Below are positions 1 to 11,035 of a DNA stretch of 64,000 bases, one piece after another. Source of the DNA: Fallopia convolvulus (taxonomy: Eukaryota; Streptophyta; Magnoliopsida; Caryophyllales; Polygonaceae); assembly GCA_964016875.1 (NCBI GenBank), contig OZ024737.1, forward strand, positions 34,845,683-34,909,682. The letters are read 5' to 3'. Below the pieces are notes generated by a model. It was not told where the DNA came from. It did no database searches and was given only the letters and a program-made list of their open reading frames with translations. The position numbers were made by a program, and so were the translations under genes. The first letter of the stretch is position 1. Each line of letters opens with the position of its first letter.

Positions 1-1
1 T

Positions 2-310
2 GCTCTTGAACGGAATGGTACATGGGTGCTTTCGAATCTTCCGATTGGTAAGATTCTGATTGGTTGTAAATGGGTTTACAAAATTAAGTATCGTGTTGAT
101 GGTGAAATCGAGCGACATAAAACTCATTTGGTTGTCCTTGCAATAGGCAAGCGACGTCGATTATTTTGAGACTTTTGCTCCTGTTGCCAAAATGGTGTCC
201 GTTCGAGTATTTCTATCTGTTGCAACTATTCGTGGTTGTGAGCTTCGTCATATGGATGTTCACAATGCCTTTATGCATGGTGATTTGGATGAGGATAAGT
301 CATAGATTTC
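2..310 (+). pseudogene. Ty1/copia reverse transcriptase fragment (left part)
   Basis: Read on the plus strand with frame changes, this encodes the N-terminal part of a copia reverse transcriptase. Recognisable blocks are GCKWVYKIKYRVDG, ERHKTHLVV, FETFAPVAKMVSVRVFLSVA and MDVHNAFMHGDLDED, in the family order. There are frameshifts near 150-170 and a stop near 303, so it is not functional. It begins before the window and is cut at 310 by a younger LTR element; RT-like traces resume after 5306. Confidence 0.8.
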
Positions 311-900
311 TGTTGGTGTACAAAATCTCGCCTTTAATTCGTCTTTAATACACCAATTAAGAACTCCTCCTCTTCCGCTCCGTCTTCAATCTCTTGACCT
401 AGAAAAACCTGCAAAACAATGGACATAGGGGGCGGGGACCCCCTAATCCACCTCCGATGCCTAAGTCAGAAGAGCAATTGTCGTTTGAGCGTCGAGGTAC
501 AACAAGAGAGCGATGAAACCCTAAACAGTCGAGCTAAGCGAATATTAGCCTGCCTAGGATCTCTGAATATGCTATGCACATGTGTGTGTCTCTCCCTACA
601 TGCCTAGGGCATGTATTTATATTGGAAGAGAGAGATACAGGGGGGGCCGAAAATCATATCATTAGGGCCGAAAATCTTATCCTCTTGGGCTGGCCAATTG
701 CCTTAAAGCCCAAGTAAGGAATATTCCACCCTATCTCCAATTTAATTCTATCCTTTAATAAAAGATAGAATCTTCCATTAAGTTGCATAACCGCCATATA
801 ATTTTATATAGAAAATAAGAAAATAACTGCGCAGTAATTTTAATAAATACCTTTATAGCGAAAATAACTATGGTAATTATGTTTGGTTTACCCGCTCACA
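311..900 (-). repeat. LTR of the non-autonomous element (3' LTR in element sense)
   Basis: This is 590 bp, TG...CA, and aligns end to end without gaps with 4717-5306 apart from about seven substitutions. The purine tract lies immediately beyond its inner edge. Confidence 0.9.
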
Positions 901-917
901 AATGCCCCACCTACACC
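901..917 (-). other. Polypurine tract
   Basis: On the minus strand this reads GGTGTAGGTGGGGCATT directly before the LTR start TGTGAG. This is the expected position and composition of a plus-strand priming tract. Confidence 0.6.
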
Positions 918-2238
918 GCCCTTACACGACCCACCGTGTTAGGCGACGTAGGGTACAGAGGGATTCTAATCGAAGTGGCCATGCAGATTGGTCAATTGGT
1001 CCCCTAGCGCTTTCGTATATTCGTATATTCGTATATTCGTACATCCATGAGCGATTATCATGGGGCGAGTGCTATCTTTTCGAGTCGTATCTTCTGCCGA
1101 GGTTTAAGATGGAATCTCTAGAACGAACAAAATCAGACTGGGGAGAATAGAACGTTTATGTTGAAAAAAGTGCTTGGCCAAGCCTTCTAATTTTAAGAAA
1201 ACAGAAATAAAATAAAGTCGTTCATTCTAGCGATCCCAACCTAAGCTCAACATCCACGCAAGAAGCAACTACCGGCAAACCGACGCTCGCGGTTTACAAG
1301 CCGCGGCCGCTGTCGACTTGTTTTGCGGTAGTCTTCGACGATCTAGCGTCTACGGTTTTCCTTTTTAAGGGAAAAACTCTTCAAACGAGCGAGATTTACA
1401 AGTCCGGGGGACATCTCCCCCGTCGAGACTTTCCTCGCTCATATGCTCTCCGACTCTGCGTTGTAGTCACTTAATATTATCCCTTCCAATTCGGGCCGAA
1501 TTACACCATATGCGTGTGTTTTTCCATGACCTTTTGACATATAGGCCTCCACGCATTACGCTACGGCCGCCTGTTGGTAGGATGCGTTTCGTGTAGTGAC
1601 AATGTCCTGATAATCCTCGGCGATGACGAGATGGTCGGAAAGAGCGCGCCAATTACTTTATTGGTTTTCTCGAGGCACTTTTAATCATAAAAGGCCACCA
1701 ATATCTTTGCTAACGAGATCGGAGAGTCAAGATGCAATCTTCGGCGCATATCTCATGTAGGCGTTTATCGATCTTGCTTCAATTGTAGGCTCAACCCTGC
1801 TTGGGGGTACGCTTCTCAAGTTTGGCCCGGAAAAAGAATGACAATTTAGTGTCTTCTCCGGCGATTGCCAAAACCTATGAGCCCTTAAGAGAACTTCCCG
1901 TGCCCCGGTGATTTCCCGTTGCCTCGACACGCATCGAGGTCTTTAAGTGATTCTTGCACGGGTGGCTAACGTTGCCAATGCTTCAACGGACTTGTTTTTG
2001 ATCGCTTGATCATTGTCCAATTTTGAATAACTCGGACTCTTCTGTCATATTCGATCATCATTGACTTTTCGGTTTTACAATGCCCCGGCATTTATTTTCG
2101 AGTCCTTGATTTCGACACGCGTCGTACGCTTTCAAGGATTGATCTTCAGTTTGAAGTTCTCGGGGGCGAACTGCGGTGGACACTTAGGGATCCGCGGGCG
2201 GTGCTCGTAAAATGAGAAAACGAACACTTTTGGAGGCT

Positions 2239-4045
2239 AGCCGCGACCGCGACCTCTGGGCGCCGCGATCGCGGAATCCTGGCCGCGATCGCGGCCTCGC
2301 TGGCCGTGATCGCGGTCTTCGTCGTTCGCAAGGTTCTGCGATTGCGGTAATTTTCCCTCATACTTGGCTTGTATACTTCTTCGATCTTTTCATCAGCATT
2401 TTATCGGCTTGGGACAACGGCGGTTATCGGCGAATTCGATAACACTAACGAGCCATCGATTGGTCCATTCGATCGCCGATTCATTGATGAGGCGCTTCTC
2501 TTGGATCTCTACAAAGAAAGCTTTTAGCCTAGCGATTTCTCCAAGGCTTGATGGCAACAAGGTTTGATCCGATTATGCTTGTCTTGAATCCGCTGGCTCT
2601 CTCTTAAAGTGGAAGCTAGAGTGCGTATTGAGCACAATCTCGTCTTTATTCTTGATGGTGGTCGATGCCCCACTATCTTGATTGCTTACGGGTTTAGCGA
2701 CTCGCATCGCTGATTCTAAGAGAAGATTGATTTCATCAAACTGTGTAGCGCCAAGACCCTTGATTTCGTCGCTTGATCCGAACCTTGCTTGGATTGCATG
2801 AAGAGCAACCATGCTCTGATGGTGAGGTCGGGTCATAGATTTGATCATCTTTAAGCAAGTTGTTCTCCTTGGAACTTTTCTAGGGTTTGATCATCCGAGC
2901 GGATATCGGAGTTTCGCTTGATCACCCTGCGAGCTTGATTCTTTTCCGAGCGAAGATCGAATTTTGCCCCTAGTGCTTTTAGGGTTTTCGGGTTTCGAGA
3001 AAACCACACGGTGATTGCTATCGCATGGGCCGCGGTCGCGGAGGAACGGACCGCGGTCGCGGTTCCTGAGGCGGTTGTCACGGCCGATGGTGCCGCGATC
3101 ACACTGGCGCTAGAGCTCGCTCGTGATTTAGGGTTGGCGAGTTTGTTGTTTCCTCGGGGCTAAGAAAGGTTGTTTCCTGTTTGTCAAAGATCGATTCCAG
3201 CCTCACGATTGCATAGATTGATCGCTTTTTGACATCTTCTTGAGAACTTCTCTTATGGCTTGACTTGGAATCCATTGATTGGTTGATCTTGGAAAGCAAG
3301 GAGAACTCTTTGGTTGCGTTCTACTACGATTGGTAAAGTCCGCTCAGACTCTCCAAATCTCTTGAATAGCGTTGATCTATCTTCATCCCTTAACGATTAA
3401 GGCTTCTGATTGCTAGATAGGATCGCTTTGCTTGCTTTTACGATCGGCTTTACGTTTTAAGAGGACGTTCAACCTATGGCAAGTAAGATCCAATTCGATT
3501 TCAAGCAAATTATACGGGTCCTATGCGGAGAGGTCACGATTACCCCGCATTAGGTTTACGTTTGTCGAAATCATGTCAGGTTTGGCTTGCGAATAGAGAG
3601 AACGCTTCGAAATACGCAGCCCGCGATCGTGGTCTCCCTTGCCGCGGTCGCGGTTCGGTTCAACGACGCGATCTCTAGGATCGACTCGCTTTGCTCTTGA
3701 ACCCTTCATTGCCGTTTCCCAAGCTTGATCAAATTCAGTCGATTCAGGCCTTGAAATACCATGATTGACGATTTAGTCGCTCGACTTGGACACCCGAACG
3801 GTTTGTGTGATGAACAACCGTATTAGCGAGAGGGGTCGAGTCACGGTTCAAGTCGTTTATAGGCACAAAGGTCTCACCTTCCGAGCGAATATCGGAATCA
3901 GATTGATCAATTTTCCATTAGGGTTTACTTTCCGAGCGATTTTTGAAAATCCCGACTTCTCCTACCGCACCGCGGTCGTGGGGGCCGAGTCGCGGTCGCG
4001 GTTCATCGTGCCGTGGTCGCGACATCAATACTACGATCGTGGTTT
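2239..4045. repeat. Dispersed GC-rich palindromic motif clusters inside the LTR element
   Basis: The near-palindrome CCGCGATCGCGG and its variant CCGCGGTCGCGG recur in four clusters near 2239-2335, 3025-3075, 3605-3660 and 3965-4045. The clusters are several hundred bases apart in an otherwise ordinary internal region. No coding domain explains the conservation. The element is rich in CGATCG-type words compared with its AT-rich surroundings. Confidence 0.6.
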
Positions 4046-4696
4046 TCTTCGTTGGTTGTACCTCGCGCGATTCGCTTTGCGACGGTACCCTAGGATTTCT
4101 AAAAAACGACTTCATAATCTTCAGGGATCGATTCCAACACCACAATTGCGTAGATCGAGTACTCTTTTCCCAAAATTGCTTTTCGTCGCTTTGATTGTGG
4201 CTGGATGTTTGATTCACAATTTCTCAACTTTGGGCTTCCGGGCACGCACCCGGAGCCTAATCCATCAATTGGTAGTCGACTATCAACCTTAGGTAGGATT
4301 GAATTCGACAAGGATCCGACAAGGTTGATCCTGCCCCCAGTGTCGTCGATTTCGCAGCACGCACTGCGATCGACACTGGTGGTGGTGATTCGATCATGCT
4401 TTTACTTAGGGTTCAAACAAATCCCAAAGGTGATCTCTTTTTGTTGATTTTTGGGACGCCCTTAGGCTAGAAAAATCCAAAAAACACGAATTTCCGGAGT
4501 CACATATTTCCGGAGGGGCACTCCTGGTCGATAATCCGGAGTGTGCGAATTTCCGTAGGCGCACTCCGGTAAACTGCGCCCGCGGATCGGACCCACGCCC
4601 GCGGTTTCGTTCGATTCGCCCGATCGCTATCGTCATAGGTTTCGAAAATTAACTTCTTTTTATTCTAGGAACGATTACTCATGGATTTAATCCTCG

Positions 4697-4714
4697 TTCC
4701 CATAGACGACGCCA
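4697..4714 (-). other. Primer-binding site
   Basis: On the minus strand this reads TGGCGTCGTCTATGGGAA, starting two bases inside the right LTR. It resembles the TGGCGCCGTCTGTGGGAA-type PBS of many plant gypsy Tat-lineage elements. It fixes the element on the minus strand. Confidence 0.65.
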
Positions 4715-4716
4715 AT

Positions 4717-5306
4717 TGTTGTTGTACAAAATCTCGCCTTCAATTCGTCTTTAATACACCAATTAAGAACTCCTCCTCTTCCGCTCCGTCTTCAATCTCT
4801 TGACCTAGAAAAACCTGCAAAACAATGGACATAGGGGGCGGGGACCCCCTAATCCACCTCCGATGCCTAAGTCAGAAGAGCAATTGTCGTTTGAGCGTCG
4901 AGGTACAACAAGAGAGCGATGAAACCCTAAACAGTCGAGCTAAGCGAATATTAGCCTGCCTAGGATCTCTGAATATGCTATGCACATGTGTGTGTCTCTC
5001 CCTACATGCCTAGGGCATGTATTTATAATGGAAGAGAGAGATACAGGGGGGGCCGAAAATCATATCATTAGGGCCGAAAATCTTATCCTCTTGGGCTGGC
5101 CAATTGCCTTAAAGCTCAAGTAAGGAATATTCCACCCTATCTCAAATTTAATTCTATCCTTTAATAAAAGATAGAATCTTCCATTAAGTTGGATAACCGC
5201 CATATAATTTTATATAAAAAATAAGAAAATAACTGCGCAGTAATTTTAATAAATACCTTTATAGCGAAAATAACTATGGTAATTATGTTTGGTTTACCCG
5301 CTCACA
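4717..5306 (-). repeat. LTR of the non-autonomous element (5' LTR in element sense)
   Basis: This is the 590-bp partner of 311-900. It is followed on the plus strand by ATTTC, the second copy of the target duplication. Confidence 0.9.
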
Positions 5307-5560
5307 ATTTCCTCTATATATTGTAAACCTAGTTGCTTAAAATACACGAGAAAGTTTTACATAAAATCCGATTCTCTCTAAGCTTACATATCTTTAATTC
5401 TAAATTCTACTTAAGAGCGTTGAGGTCACTATCTTATATTCTTATGATTGGCCTAGTTCGATCGACCAATACTCTGTTTTTTTCGGTAGAAATCGACCAA
5501 TACTCTCTTATATATATGGATGTGCATTTTGTAGTCCTGTTAAAAAAGATCTTCTCAATA
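5307..5560 (+). pseudogene. Possible continuation of the interrupted copia RT
   Basis: After the target duplication the plus strand carries weak copia-like text. A KV....SL pattern fits the KSLYGLK block, and GLVRSTNTLFF fits the GF-xxS-xxDYSLF block. It is heavily decayed. The order and spacing agree with one copia pol split by the 5-kb insertion, but similarity is low. The remainder up to 5866 shows nothing recognisable. Confidence 0.35.
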
Positions 5561-5866
5561 TTAGCCTCTCCTATAGGTTTGCAATGAGTATTCATCTCAA
5601 TATGACGTTACATTCATGAATCTTGAAGTGTTATTCATATTGCTTCAATATTGCATGCTATGGGAATTATAATTTTACAATGCCTTCTCGGTGAGAAACT
5701 TAGACTCAATTATATTCAGAATGCATGATTTGGAACATTGTATTGCAAATTTACATGGAAGAAGGGGAATTAGGGGATTCATATAGGAAAGCGCGACCAC
5801 ATAATTTTGTTAGATATAGATAATACAGTAGAAGTTTGGAACCCTTTGAGAATAGAAAGAATTAAG

Positions 5867-7576
5867 TCAATGGTGATAAAGGCGTTGGAAGGGAAGTTTG
5901 TGATCATGATACGCCGTAGGCAGTTGGTTCATATACTTGATGAAGGTGTAGGTGGCCCCACCTGCTAGGATACCTACTGTTGGGCCCACCAAATACACCC
6001 ATATTCCCTTGTACACGTGTCTCACTAGTGCTGGCCCAATGCTCCTTGCTGGGTTCATGGATGCTCCGGATATTGACCTGCAAACCAATACACATACATT
6101 ATTGATTTATTGTCATTTTGGTAGATTAGTACAAATTAATACGAGTCAACAACGTTTTTTATAATACCAGTGGATGAGTTGAGTTTGCAACTTGTGTTAA
6201 AATTGGTGTTCAAGATAGTTTCATATTGGATGTATTCCACATACTAATTTATACAATATATTATTATGCAACAAAAAGGGTAAAATTGAAAGAAGGCAAA
6301 TTAATAGTGCATACCCGGCGACTAGGGCATTCATAAGGATTGTCATTCCGATAACTGCTCCAGCAAACTCTCTATGCTGAACGTACGGAGTTAAAATAAC
6401 AAAAGCAAGATGTTAGACACTTGTACACTGTAATCTTATTAGTTGTGAATAGTCAATTAAGTTTTAGGAGCTAGTTTCTGACCGCTCTTTCATCAAAGGC
6501 AACACCAAAGATGACGAACCCTAAAATGAAGCCTATAACAATCTCTATCACAAGAGATTGAAGATTGGAGCCGGATGGCACCGTCCCGAAGTAAGTCCGA
6601 GGGGAGTAGTCGAGAAGAAGAGACAAAGTGAGACTTGCCAAAACCGACCCGGTCACTTGTGCGATTATGTATAGCGGAACCTGCAATTAATTATTAATGC
6701 ACATGAAAACCAACGCGATCAAGTGAAAGGATTAATGGGAAATGAACGTAAACGTACCTCCTTCCAAGGGAAATCTCTTAGAATGGCATAAGTGATGGTG
6801 ACGGAAGGGTTGAAGTGGGCAGTGATGTGCTCGAGATTGTAGACAACGATCATGATGATGAGCCCCCACGTTACGCATACCCCCACGTACGTGACCGACC
6901 CGTTGAGCTTGTCCACCATGATGGCCCCGCACCCGGTGAACACTATGAAGTAGGTCCCTATAGCCTCCGCCAGTAACTACGTACATACAATACAATGCCA
7001 CAAAACATGCACCAATTTAATTTAATTTCGATGAGTCGAGCTAGTTAATTTAGCGACGCCTTAATTTTATTTGTTTGATCTAGTTCACTTTAGCATGTTT
7101 AGCTTCAAATTCAATTCAATTACAAGTTTTGATACATACTTGTATATATAGACGAGTTGTAAAAAAAGTCAACTCTAGGATTTTGTTCCTACCCATTAGT
7201 AATTCTAGGTCGTAACTCGTAAGTTATTCAATTAACTTGATTATTTTTGGACTATTTTTCTTCCATAAGGAAGGACGTCAAAATCAAATATGCTTTATAA
7301 TTAGACATCAACCCATGAATTTTAATAATGAGAAAGATCTAGGTCATCACATTTTGAAACTTTTTTAATTGTCTTCACATTATTATTGGCTTAAATGGGT
7401 TGAAAGAAAAGACATACCCTTTGGAGGATGCAGGCAATGTTGAGGGAAGACCAGAAGGTAGTGATATTGTTAGGGTGCTCCTCATGGTGGTCGTCACGGC
7501 TGAAATGGTGGCTGCCTTGCTCCATCCTAGACAGCTCCATGTCGTGAGCATCAACGTGACTGATTTTCGAAGACAT
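5867..7576 (-). CDS. NIP-type aquaporin (NOD26-like intrinsic protein), five exons
   Basis: The protein is a six-helix membrane channel of 282 residues. Exons on the minus strand are 7418-7576, 6758-6976, 6483-6680, 6315-6376 and 5867-6077. Introns 1-3 are phase 0 and intron 4 splits a Gly codon. All introns are GT-AG; the third donor (GTCAGA) is weak but keeps the family spacing. The five-exon layout is typical of NIPs. NIP signatures include VTWGLIIM in helix 2, NPS at residues 109-111, and SISGASMNPARSIGPALV with NPA at 221-223 and the filter Arg224. Trp90 suggests the subgroup I (water/glycerol-type) filter. Loop B reads HITAHFNPS, one residue shorter than the usual HISGAHFNPA, which is unusual. 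The start is the first ATG of a hydrophilic N-terminus about 120 bp below a TATA box. The substrate is not determinable here. Confidence 0.9.
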
Positions 7577-7972
7577 TTTTGCCGATCGATCTTTGGTTTA
7601 CACTTTACAAGATGTGTGGAGAGATTTCTAATAACATAAAAGGTGCTTTTTTTTTCCCTTTTCTAATATTGATGAGTGCTTTGAATCCCTTAATGGGTAT
7701 TTATAGTTATATACGTATAGGTTTTGACTTTTGAGGAAATAAAATACTCCTCTCTATTTGATTAATAAAAAAATACCACATGATCAACTACATCAAGTGG
7801 ATTAAATAAATAAAACTTTTAGTCACAAAACCAGGGTCCTAAGTGTGGTTTTGGGCACCGATTCATGGATACTAAATAACTAATACTAATACTGCGGCAA
7901 CGGAAAGAAACATACGGAGATGTATGCCATCGGCAAAACACGCCTCCGTATAATCTACTATTTTAATTAGTT
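7577..7972 (-). promoter_or_regulatory. Upstream region of the NIP gene with TATA box
   Basis: On the minus strand TATAAATA lies at 7698-7705, about 120 bp before the ATG at 7576, a plausible core promoter position. No other motif was identified. The region ends at a MULE-like element whose target duplication begins at 7973, so the proximal promoter is at most about 400 bp of unique sequence. Confidence 0.5.
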
Positions 7973-7981
7973 TCATTAAAA

Positions 7982-10461
7982 GGGAAGGTTTCGGTAGAAA
8001 GCTAATTGTGGTAGAAAGTGAGGGTGAATTTGAGGCGTTGGATTAAAGTGAATTGATGGTGACATTTGAGAATGCAAAATAGTTAAAATAGGAGGAATAT
8101 CACTAGATTATATGTCATTTGTCAAAAAAAAACTCACATCCCTTAAAATTAGCAAACAGATCATTTAAAAAAATAAAAAAGGAAGGAATTAATTGATATT
8201 GATGTAAATCAAATCACGTACAAATTTTGAAATCTGATATAAATATAGATTCTCTCTCCTATTTTGAAAATCAAAATAAATAATACATTTAATATTGATT
8301 TTATCCTATTTTTAAAATTGATTGATATTGACGTAATTTTATATCTCTATTCTCGTAGCATACCAGATGAGTGAATACCAATGTGATAAACAATGAATAT
8401 GTATTTGGATTACGATGAATATGATTAAAATGAATAGTTGTATTATCTCGATCATTATAATTTTATAAATGAATATGACCACCATTTACATAAACATACC
8501 TAAGTTGATTCGTAAAGCTACATAAATATCATCATTTATTGATAAGAATATCACTATTCAATTACATGAATATTATATGCTAATACAGAGAATATGATCA
8601 CCTAATTATGTGAAAATCATTAGCTAATATGGTGAATATGACCACCATTTACATAACTGTTACTAGGTAATAAGGTGAATATAACCACCTAGATAGAAGA
8701 ATATCACTAGCTAATATGGTGAACATGATCACCAAAGTACAAATCTGACGAACTAAAAATGAGAAACATTGCTCTTATGTAAACTCCATGTTCTTCAACT
8801 TCCTTCGTTATTTTTGACCATTTTCTACCTTCAAAGAAAAAAATTGAGTCAATAAATATTCGTAATAATATATAAAATCTCTCAAACAAAAAACACTCTT
8901 CTTGTAGCAAGCGAATTATATAAGCTAATTAGAAATACAAACACAAGAATATCAACATTCACACAAATGAATATTAGTACGACAACTAATGAATATAAAT
9001 GATTGTGACTATTAAAAATTGACTCAAAATATTTACATCAACGATTTTTTATATGTGAATATCCTAATAATAGTTGGTGAATATCAATGCACTTACCATT
9101 GAATATCATCAAACATATGTCAATTTTTATACCCTAAAACGCGCATTTTTTTTTCAATTTCTCTAAAATTTAACTTGAACAATAGTATTTGAGATTGACA
9201 AGGAACTCGATGAACGAACCGGTGATGATCTTGAACAACGAACTATTTGAGATTAGCTTATTCCTTAATCTTCAGCCTTCACAACAAATCTAATTAGCAT
9301 AATTACTAATAAATATAACCATACTCAACTTTGAATACATGTATGAATTATTAATTGATTAATGAATATGTAATAAAATAATAAATTATTGTTAAATGAT
9401 ATGAATCACCAAAAAATACATGAATATCATCACAAAAAGTATGAACATCGCCACTCTAAATTTAAATGTAATCCAATGTCAAATTACAATAAGCATCGTC
9501 ACTCTACATTTAATGAATATACTCACTTAATATTGTGAATATCAGTACCTAGTTTCATGAATATCACAACCTGATATAGCGAATATCGCCACACAATCGT
9601 CATCTTTTCAATTTTACGGATCTCCATCTTCTCAATCTTACGAAATTCTCATAAATAATAAAAAATCAAGCAAAACATAGAGGAATAGGAAATCAATTGA
9701 TAAAGAAGCCGGATCTGGAGATATATACCGGTATGAATATTGAAACTCGTAATCGAACGCCATCAACCTCCTAATACTTAGTAGCTTTTGATCGTAACAC
9801 AACGTGTTCACTCGAGAACTACTCCCATAATCCCATCCAATTGAAAACAAGGAGAGCAAAGGGGAGTACTCACCGGAATTATGAACTGAACGAGAAGAAG
9901 ACCGGATCGTTAAACACCACACCACAACGATGACAGTTATAGAAGCAATCGGGATGACGATGGAGGCTTGTTGAGATAGGCATAAAACCCAAATCAAACC
10001 CTAAAAAATCCCATAAAACCCAAAATTCGGCAATTGAATAAATTGGAATCGGAATTAGTTTACATACCTTACAAAACCCTAAATTCTCACCAAATATGAA
10101 GATCTAAACAAAGAACGAGTACCATACGAAGAATAACAGATTTTAAGCATAGATCTAGAGTTGGATTAGAGAATACCTTGAAACTAAAAACAGATCTGAA
10201 AGATGAAAGAATGATGCGAGAATGGAGAGAAGAAGAGCATATTAATTTTTACGTAAATTGGGGAGAGTAGATAATAAATTGGAAAGAGAAAAGATTTTCT
10301 ATCCAAAATGATCTCTAATAGAATTAATATTGTGTTGTGTAGCCCATATCATATCTTACACCCCTTTTAAACAGAATCTCAACCATTTAAAAATTCTTAT
10401 CTAAAGGTGCATATTCACCATCACTTTCCACCTTAAAACCCTTTCTACTAGAACTTAATAC
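7982..10461. mobile_element. MULE-like non-autonomous DNA transposon
   Basis: The left end (about 7982-8030) and the reverse complement of the right end (about 10415-10461) share blocks such as GTAGAAAG, then GGTAGAAAGTGAGGGTGAA versus GGTGGAAAGTGATGGTGAA. These are imperfect terminal inverted repeats. The 9-bp word TCATTAAAA flanks both sides (7973-7981 and 10462-10470), matching the target duplication size of Mutator-like elements. No transposase is visible. Within it, 9990-10230 looks like a plant gene leader (AAACCCTAAATTC), so partial gene capture is possible but unproven. An open frame of 119 codons on the minus strand (9638-9997) has no recognised similarity. Confidence 0.72.
8370..9600. 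repeat. Array of GAATAT-type short motifs
   Basis: About two dozen copies of a degenerate word of the form (G)TGAATAT(C/G)ACCACC are scattered at irregular 15-50 bp spacing over 1.2 kb. Examples lie near 8470, 8590, 8635, 8677, 9055, 9423, 9538 and 9582. They lie only inside the MULE-like element. Spacing is too irregular and copies too divergent for a satellite or CRISPR. Confidence 0.7.
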
Positions 10462-10470
10462 TCATTAAAA

Positions 10471-10778
10471 AATAGAGAGAAAGGGTCACTATGACGTAGA
10501 TAAAAGATGCTCATATGAGAAATAAAAATAAATTTCAGTCGTTCTCTCAAAAAAATCAATGTCTCTAATTAAATATTCATTCAAAAAAAATAGAAAAAAG
10601 CACAAACGAATTTTTTTCGTATTATTCACGTATTTTTGGATAAAAAACGGCACGATCATGTGTAAATTCTCTATAAGCAACCAGGGTCGTACGTTCACAT
10701 ATATTTTTCAGTTTTTCAATTTTGTAGGACCAATGAAGTTTCACATAGCTTTCTGCCCCGCATATACCTCAACAAAAT
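10471..10778. other. Intergenic stretch, nothing recognised
   Basis: AT-rich sequence between the MULE-like element and a copia integrase fragment. The short frames here have no recognisable domain. Confidence 0.5.
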
Positions 10779-11035
10779 AGAGTGGTGGAAAGAAATAATA
10801 GGACGTACATTGGGAAGACATGGCTCGAACGATGTTGATTAATAGTGGTCTTCCTCAATTCTATCGGGCTAAAGCAATCAACACTACATGCTATATCCTT
10901 AACCGTGCCATGATTTCACCATTGATTATAAAGACCTCATATGAGCTAATAAGGGGAAGAAAACCTAATATGTTTCATTTATGTGTCTGGTGTTGTATGT
11001 GCTTTGAGCATATCAATGGGAAGGAAAGTTGTTGA
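10779..11035 (+). pseudogene. Ty1/copia integrase C-terminal fragment
   Basis: The plus strand encodes VVERNNRT, then after a one-base frame change EDMARTMLINSGLPQFYRA and further text (CYILNRAMISPL, TSYELIRGRKPNM). These are the well-known copia integrase blocks NGVVERKNRTL, MARTML and YELWKGRKPN. It ends with a stop and no LTR is attached. It is an isolated decayed fragment. Confidence 0.8.

Larger units (their letters stand above)
311..5306 (-). mobile_element. Non-autonomous LTR retrotransposon (LARD-like, Tat-type PBS) inserted in a copia pol
   Basis: Two 590-bp terminal direct repeats (311-900 and 4717-5306), each beginning TG and ending CA, flank about 3.8 kb. The element is bounded by the 5-bp target duplication ATTTC (306-310 and 5307-5311). 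A primer-binding site next to the right LTR and a purine tract next to the left LTR put the element on the minus strand. No gag, protease, RT or integrase is visible inside, only short chance frames, so it must rely on proteins from another element. The LTRs differ at about 7 of 590 positions, so it is young. The PBS and tract style resemble gypsy Tat/Retand elements; that lineage call is inference. Confidence 0.88.

Noticed and set aside
419..607. A 62-codon open frame repeated identically at 4825-5013
   Set aside because: Both copies lie inside the two LTRs. The duplication is explained by LTR identity, not by a gene.
3786..4292. Open frame of 168 codons on the plus strand
   Set aside because: It lies inside the non-coding interior of a minus-strand LTR element, overlaps other frames of similar length and has no recognisable domain. 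Its length reflects the GC-rich repeat motif.
8370..9600. GAATAT array considered as a CRISPR-like or satellite array
   Set aside because: Motif copies are short and divergent with irregular spacing, and the setting is a plant nuclear transposon.
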